Source: Gnetum montanum
Lineage: Eukaryota > Streptophyta > Gnetopsida > Gnetales > Gnetaceae
Assembly: GCA_015680685.1 (NCBI GenBank)
Contig: MNCI01036156.1
Location: forward strand, 71,766 to 135,765
Direction of reading: 5' to 3'
DNA: 64,000 bases
The notes beneath the pieces are model-generated. The model was given only the letters and a program-made list of their open reading frames with translations. It searched no databases and was not told where the DNA came from. Positions 57,760 to 64,000 of this stretch are shown in pieces; the stretch's first letter is position 1; each line of letters opens with the position of its first letter. The position numbers and the translations under genes were made by a program.

Positions 57760-59929
57760 ATGGCTCTCATGTGGAGGATAATACTCTCTTCAGTGTGGCT
57801 AGTTGCATTAGTATCTGCTGAATATGAGCACGCATTTTTAAGAATGGTGGTGGACGATGATGATGCTGAACAAGAACAATTCCTCAACGCAGGGGTTGCG
57901 GTTGACGAGGGAGAACAAGCGCAAGTATACATCGTTCATGCGGATGCTACAAAGAAGCCGCCTCCGTATGCGCATCTGCATCACTGGTACGACTCCCTTT
58001 CACCCCAAATCGTGTACAAGTACACCAACGTCCTCCACGGCTTCGCTGCTCGCTTGACTCCAAGCGAGGCCGAGTCGCTGCAAAACAAAAGCGGCGTCCT
58101 GCTGGTGCAGCCGCAGCTCTTCCACCAATTGGAGACCACGCGGAGTCCCCAGTTTCTGAATTTGCCATCCAATGCCGTCGGCGTAGATGGTGGCGAGGAC
58201 GTCATCATCGGCGTCATCGACAGTGGCATCGCCCCAAATGTGTCAAGCTTTGGAGATGCGGGCATGAAGACGAGGCCACAGCCGCCGCGTTGGAAAGGCA
58301 GCTGCACCGGGGGCTTCACCTGCAACAACAAGCTCATCGGGGCCAAGTACTTCAACAAAGGAGCCCCCACGGTGGTCACACCATCCCCTGCCGATGGAAA
58401 CGGTCACGGCACGCACTGCGCCTCCATCGCCGCAGGCAACAGTGTTGCCAACGCCAATGTTGTCGGATATGCGCCCGGCACTGCCAGGGGCATGGCCAAC
58501 AAGGCCTGGCTCGCTGTCTACAAGGTCTGCTGGAAAGGCTGCGCCGACGCTGACATCCTTGCAGGAATGGATGAGGCCATCAGCGACGGTGTTCACGTTC
58601 TGTCCATCTCCCTCGGTTCTAAACCTATGAGTCAACAACAGTTATACCAGAACAACATCTACGTCGGCACCTTGTCCGCCGCCCGGAAAGGAATATTCGT
58701 GTCCTCTTCCGCCGGGAACTACGGTCCCAACACCGTCGGCAAATTGGCACCCTGGATAACGACCGTGGCCGCAGGCACCATCGACCGCCAGTTCAGGGCG
58801 AGTGTAACAATCGGAGATTCCAGCGTCAAGCAGAAAACGTTCTACGGCAAATCGTTTTCCGGTGGGTCGGTGCCGCAGCCCACATCGTTGGTGTATTTCT
58901 CTACCTCGAACGACACAAGGCTGTGCCGGCAACTTGACCCTGTCAAGGTTAGGGGCAAAATCGTAGTCTGCGACATCGACGACTACGACGAAAGAAAAGA
59001 GGACCGTCTTGCGAAGGGACGAGTTGTGAGAGATGTCGGCGGCACCGGCATGGTGTTGGCGAATGCAGCCAAACTGGGCTATTGGACGGCATCAGAATTC
59101 CACGTGTTGCCGGCAGTGCACGTAGACGCCAGCGCTGCCACAGAGATAAGGAATTACACTGCAGTGTCAGGGCAGGCTGCCAAGGCCAGCCTGCAATGCA
59201 ACATAATGACGGTGGGCGTGAAGCAGGCGCCCCAGGCAGCGAGTTTCTCGTCGCGAGGGCCTAACGCCGTGATCCCAGGCCTCCTGAAGCCGGACGTAAT
59301 GGCGCCCGGCGTCGACATCTTGGCGGCGTACCCATCGTATCTGCCCTTGGCCGGCGCAGACAAGACATACGATTACAGACGGTCTAACTTCAAGATCATG
59401 TCGGGCACGTCCATGGCATGCCCTCACGTGGCGGGAGNCCACTCCGGATGTTCATGGCGCCGGATACATTGATCCTGACAAGGCCAACAACCCCGGCCTG
59501 GTTTACGATCTGGGCTCTGCTGATTATCTCAAGTTCGTGTGCTCCTTGGGCTACACGGATGCTCGGGTTGGGGCCCTTACTGGCGGCTACAAGTGCACTC
59601 CTCAAGACAAACTGAAAAGCATCGGAGATCTCAACTATCCATCATTCGTGGCAGATTTCCGTGGAGGAAAGAGGAACGTGACCTACTCCAGGAGTGTGAC
59701 CAACGTGGGAAAGCAGGCTACGTACACTTTCGCGGCATCGATGCCTTCAGGTATTAATATAACGGTGGACAAGCCGAACCTCAGTTTTACGCAGACCGGC
59801 CAAACACTCACATATAAAGTGACATTTACTGCAACATCGCTTGCTCCATCGTTGAAAAGCATGTTCGGATACCTTCGATTGTCCGACGGTGTTCATGATG
59901 TGCGTAGCCCTGTTGCATTTGTTGTGTGA
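57760..59929 (+). CDS. Subtilisin-like serine protease (plant subtilase), gap in assembly
   Basis: Secreted S8 protease. I start at 57,760, not at an in-frame ATG 43 codons upstream, because it opens directly on a signal peptide (MALMWRIILSSVWLVALVSA) and sits 52 bp after a TATA box. Inhibitor-I9 propeptide about 55-130 (QVYIVHA to ETTRSPQFL). Catalytic residues: Asp154 (GVIDSGIAP), His216 (GNGHGTHCAS), oxyanion Asn320 (SSAGNYGPN), Ser551 (SGTSMACPHVAG). A PA domain interrupts the catalytic part (GKIVVCD near 398). C-terminal fibronectin-III-like domain from LNYPSFVADF (59,632) to the stop TGA at 59,927. The N at 59,438 marks missing sequence: the frame changes there and the 55-60 residues that normally follow HVAG (HPDWSPAAIKSALMTTA region) are absent. 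No introns. GC-rich against AT-rich surroundings. Probably intact in the real genome; substrate unknown. Confidence 0.93.
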
Positions 59930-62689
59930 GGGATGCATTTCCAGTTCAGTCTGTTCATTCCAAGCAGAGCAGTGCATGCCTGCTGATACGCAGCCATGCA
60001 CTATTAGATAAATAACTTTGGAATGATATATGCAGGTAATTTAGGAATGATGGTGGGTATAAAACTATATATAATATATATATATATCTTTATGTGCGTT
60101 TATAGTTAATATATATACACATGCATATATCATGCATGTCTTTATCTAAAAAAAGAAACGAGAGAGAAATAGGGCTAACACGATATTTAAATAATATTAA
60201 AGTTTTTAAGAGAATCAAATGAAAAAAATTGTAAAGCGGTAAAGTTAGCTTCCTTAACATGAAATTACCATATTATGTTGTTGAGGTAAGCTTGTACAAA
60301 AATTTATTAATCATGAGCAAAAACTCAATTCTTGTAATTGCATTTTAAAACACAACATTTATTAAGTACCTATTTTACAACACAACATTTATAAATGAAC
60401 CTACATGATGATTTATTATATCTATTGTAGCTTTATACATACAAGATTTGTATGTAAGGTGTCGATGCAACATCTTTGATGTTGTTAAGTGCTTATTATA
60501 TATAATTATTCATCTATACTTATTAAATTAAAAGGTTTTATACTTGATGTATTAATGTTTCTAATAGTCATTTTTAAAATGCCTAGTAATTCTTATAGAA
60601 TATATAAATTTTTTACAATTTTATTCATGCTTCTTAAGTTATTTCATGTTTTATTTTATAGTTAATTTTAGGATTGATACACATAGTCGTAGCAAATTTT
60701 TCTACATGTCTCTGAAAAATAGTCTAGTATTGGAATGGCAGCTATCAAGTTCTATGATGTCTATATCAATAAAAAGATCATTAATATTTTAGAAACCATC
60801 TTATGAAGAATGAAGAGTATAAAACAATTTTATGAAATTATTGTCCATGCTTTTGCCATTTTTGTTTATATCTTACTATAACAAAAAGGATTTAGAATGT
60901 CTATGATGATCCAAACCCAGAAAACACTTATCAATAAGCAATTATTTGGGGTGGATAGCCTTGATAAGTTACCCCAAAGTTATGTTACCATTTTCACTCT
61001 TTCTACAATTCATCCCATACATCCCTCTATTCTAACTATCCAGAGTCAATTACTTGAGACACATCATGGAAAGCCCCACCATCAATCCTAGTATGGCACT
61101 AACTAATAACTAAATACCAACATCAGCCATTTTTAATCCCAAACATGGAGAAGAAATTGAAAAGTTACAAATTATTATTTAGTACTAACAATAACAACTA
61201 ACCTAATGTGAAGACTATATAAAGAAGTAATCATCCCTTATCTAAATAAGTAATTATTTCAAAGTTAAATATTGAAGCCTTTGCAAAGAAAGCCACTAAA
61301 ATTGTAACACCTCACTAACTAGGCTTAGTCTAGGAAAGTATTACTTCTAAAAATAAATTGCAACTTAATAAAAATTTGAGGATGTTAAGAAAATATGATA
61401 AGCAATGTAACAGGCATCTATAAATAAGCATAGAGTGGCACAACAATATAAATAATAAATAGAATAATTACATAAACAATGCTAATAGTCCCTTGCATGT
61501 AAAGCCTAACTTGTTTATTAAGCAAAATAGTTCAAAGACCTAATTTTAAGCTAAGATTATAATAAATAAAATATAATGTAAACAACAAAATTAATTGCAT
61601 GATAAACATAACCAAATATCATCGAGGCTTTGTCCTCTAGCAAAAGCATAAACATTTAAATAAAATTACATAAAAATACCAACATGACTCAAAATAATTA
61701 ACATGTTAAAGTTAGGCTTGCACCAAAGACAAGAAAGTACAAATTCAACACAACCAATCAAAGGGCATTACATAGTATGGAAATATCACCTTGACATTAC
61801 AACTTATAGAAAATACAAAAAAATTAGCAATGTAATGAAATGCTCTAAAATGCATAAAAATTTAACTCTGAACATGAGCTTCTCCATCTATCTCATCATC
61901 CTTATAACTAATTAAATCATCTAAAAGATACAAAACAAAAGGAGAGGTAATCCTAAGACTAAGTAGGAAAAACAAACTATAAATACTTCCTTAAGGGTTT
62001 CAAAAGTAAGCATTGACTAGCTAGAAGGACTAGCAAAAGGATAGCTATATCTAAAGAATTAGTACTAGACCATCTAAGCATACAAATTTGAAAAAAATAT
62101 TAATAATCAAATATTATCAAAATAACTTAAAGGATCTATCACTATGACATCCTGTTCTTGGATGTTGTAAAAATACAATGGAAACATCATAAATACTTAA
62201 TAAATGAATTACCTAGTAAATAAATAATTGGTAATGTGGAATAAAAAAAGAGAAAAATGAAAAAATTTTATTAATAGAAGAGAGTATGGTAATACCCTTT
62301 GGGTTATCTTCCTATACCACTTAAGCTTTAGAGGCAATTTGGCATGACCACCATGGTTATGTTGTCTTGCCAATGGGGTGATTAGTTCCTTCTTTTCCCA
62401 CTTCACCTAGGTCTCGTCACTTGCCTATTTCAGCTCCACAACTCCCTACTAGCATGACCTCTAAACCTAGCCTTAAATGGCATGGGTCAAACCCTTTCTC
62501 AAGGGATATATGAATAATTGTAACTCCTCATAACGAGGTGCCCCTTGATTTGAAGATTAATTACACTATTTACAATTGTTTCTACCATTAGCAAGGGACA
62601 AGACGTTACAATCACCACCCCAAACCCCAATATTATCAAAGCCAAATAAAAGTTGCTTATTGAGAAATTTGGCTGCATATGTATATCAA
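59930..62689. other. AT-rich intergenic DNA
   Basis: 3' flank of the protease gene, then AT-rich DNA. TA-rich simple repeats at about 60,063-60,125. No gene, tRNA or conserved frame recognised. Bases 62,422-62,499 are the source of an inverted artefact at 63,226-63,304. Confidence 0.5.
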
Positions 62690-62990
62690 TACTTCTTGAG
62701 AAATGTGACCCACATAAGCATCATCAGAATAGCCAAATATTAGTGTGTATGATTACTAAGTAATGTGACCTACATAAGCACCATTGATATTTATTGAGAA
62801 ATGTGATCCACATAAGAATTTTCCAAAATAGTCAAATACTAGTGTTAGTAATTACTAAGAAATACGACCCACATAAGCACCATCATTACTTACCAATAAA
62901 TACAACTTGCATAAGCATCATCTAAATAATTGAATATTAGTGTCTACACTTCCTCAAAAATTTAACCTATGTAAGCATTATCAAAAATTA
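62690..62990. repeat. Degenerate tandem repeat, AAATGTGACCCACATAAGCA
   Basis: The phrase recurs at about 62,697, 62,759, 62,797, 62,860, 62,900 and 62,960, alternating spacings of about 62 and 40 bp. The higher-order unit is therefore about 100 bp (with AATAGCCAAATATTAGTGT between). Confidence 0.75.
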
Positions 62991-63224
62991 GAAACATTAA
63001 TACCAAACAAAAATTAGAAACTAATCACTATGTGATAGAGAAACATGTTTAATTTGCTTAACAAACCAAAATAGGATCTACTATCAAAGATTGGTGAGTC
63101 TAAAATCTACATTTTTCTAAATGGTTGATGCTAAGGAAAAATGATCAAAAGGTCATTATTGCCAAAATAGCCAAAAATGGTTAGATAGCAAACTCAAAAA
63201 TCCTAAGAGCATTATGAGCATCTC

Positions 63225-63305
63225 NAAGAAAGGGTTTGACCCATGCCATTTAAGGCTAGGTTTAGAGGTCATGCTAGTAGGGAGTTGTGGAGCTGAAATA
63301 GGCAN
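63225..63305. other. Assembly artefact: inverted copy between two single Ns
   Basis: 63,226-63,304, bounded by Ns at 63,225 and 63,305, is the reverse complement of 62,422-62,499. Confidence 0.9.
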
Positions 63306-64000
63306 GAAGTAGAGTGTTAGGGGGCTACTGTATAAAAGTTGTTTCTATTAACATGTGGCATCCAAATCCATCCGAAAAATTTCTTGTGACCTCATAGTAG
63401 GATCATGACACACTAGTAAGGTGTCCTCATGATGAGAATAGGCATGTTGAATATTTTTGTCTTTTAGGTCATCACAATGCAAAGTCATCTCAAGCCTCAA
63501 AAATACAAATTGAAGACTAAATCCATAGTTCTATGGTCCAAAAATTCAATAGAAGCAAAATGGAATCAAAATAAATCTAAATGAAGCAAAGTTTAATCTC
63601 TAACATACCATGCATGATAAAATCAATATAATAATACTAAATCTTAGAAATTTGTAGAACATAGATCAATATAGTAGAACAGAATCCCAAACATTTCATC
63701 AAACAGTTGTCAAACAAACCAAACTAAACCAAATTTCACACAAACCAAAATCACATAGAACTAATGTTTTGAAACCCCAAAATTAAAGCCTTGTAATAAA
63801 TATTCTCTACCTACTTGATAGGGCTACAAATGAAAACCCTCATACAACTATGATCTCCAAAACATGTTCTAAACCCTATGCAAAATCCAAGGTCAACGAT
63901 GGGATCTAAGTAAAACCTAAAATAAGATAGGAAGAAAAACACTTAAAAAGGTTTTAGTTAATAGCATATATCTAGATCTAAGTTCTCTCCAAACTGGTAG
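63306..64000. other. AT-rich sequence, nothing recognised
   Basis: No coding frame, motif array or RNA gene visible to the window edge. Confidence 0.5.

Noticed and set aside
57947-59442. Several minus-strand open frames inside the subtilase
   Set aside because: GC-rich coding shadow; none has a recognisable domain.
60063-60125. TA-rich stretch as a regulatory or origin element
   Set aside because: Simple dinucleotide repeat with no supporting context.
62422-63305. An 80-bp inverted repeat that might be a MITE or hairpin
   Set aside because: One arm lies exactly between two Ns, the signature of the assembly errors seen elsewhere.

Overview
This looks like nuclear DNA from a seed plant with a large, repeat-packed genome. 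A conifer or other gymnosperm is my guess from the heavy, old retrotransposon load and the sparse genes, but nothing here fixes the species. Almost everything from base 1 to about 55,700 is decayed transposable element. One clear host gene remains, a secreted subtilisin-like serine protease (57,760-59,929, +). The assembly is patchy: nine isolated single-N joints, five of which bracket artificial direct or inverted copies, plus a 38-base N run at 37,962-37,999.

Bases 1 to about 46,800 hold four related Ty3/gypsy elements, called A to D here. Element A has both an ordinary and a second, archaeal-type RNase H, the hallmark of the Tat (Ogre/Retand) lineage. Element A (+): 5' UTR repeats (1-430), gag-protease (469-4395), an antisense intron-containing gene (about 8500 down to 4977), a 25-bp-periodic array (8660-9410), RT/RNase H/aRNase H/integrase (10,420-13,960), 3' LTR (about 14,550-16,722). 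Element D (-) has the same order, more decayed: gag-protease (about 46,790-43,728), antisense gene (38,408-43,626), an array of about 192-bp units (35,600-37,960), pol remnant (about 34,935-33,658), LTR (about 33,390-31,555). Element C (-) is gag-protease only (31,092-27,350), lying between two LTRs. Element B (-) has LTR, primer site, gag-protease (24,196-20,197) and antisense gene (16,780-19,610), and is cut off where it meets the LTR of A at 16,722. D, C and B run as a same-strand series apparently sharing LTRs; A faces them.

The most interesting feature is this antisense gene. In A, B and D it lies tail-to-tail with gag-protease. In A and D it sits between protease and reverse transcriptase. 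It keeps GT-AG introns at matching positions, encodes a plant-mobile-domain-like region followed by a coiled-coil region, and is preceded on its own strand by arrays of short dyad-symmetric motifs. In element A, variants of the same motif recur in the LTR and 5' UTR. A second motif family (core TTAAACT) flanks the gag-protease and pol blocks. This could be a retrotransposon accessory-gene plus cis-motif system, perhaps comparable in logic to the VANC anti-silencing system of VANDAL transposons; that functional reading is inference.

From 46,828 to about 49,460 lies a chromovirus-type Ty3/gypsy relic with protease, integrase and chromodomain remnants. From 49,500 to 54,700 is AT-rich sequence with a 190-bp tandem repeat. 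Then come a LINE reverse-transcriptase relic (54,745-55,410) and a tRNA-derived SINE-like sequence (55,441-55,680). A tandem duplication (56,431-57,117) precedes the protease gene. The last 4 kb is AT-rich intergenic DNA with a degenerate tandem repeat.
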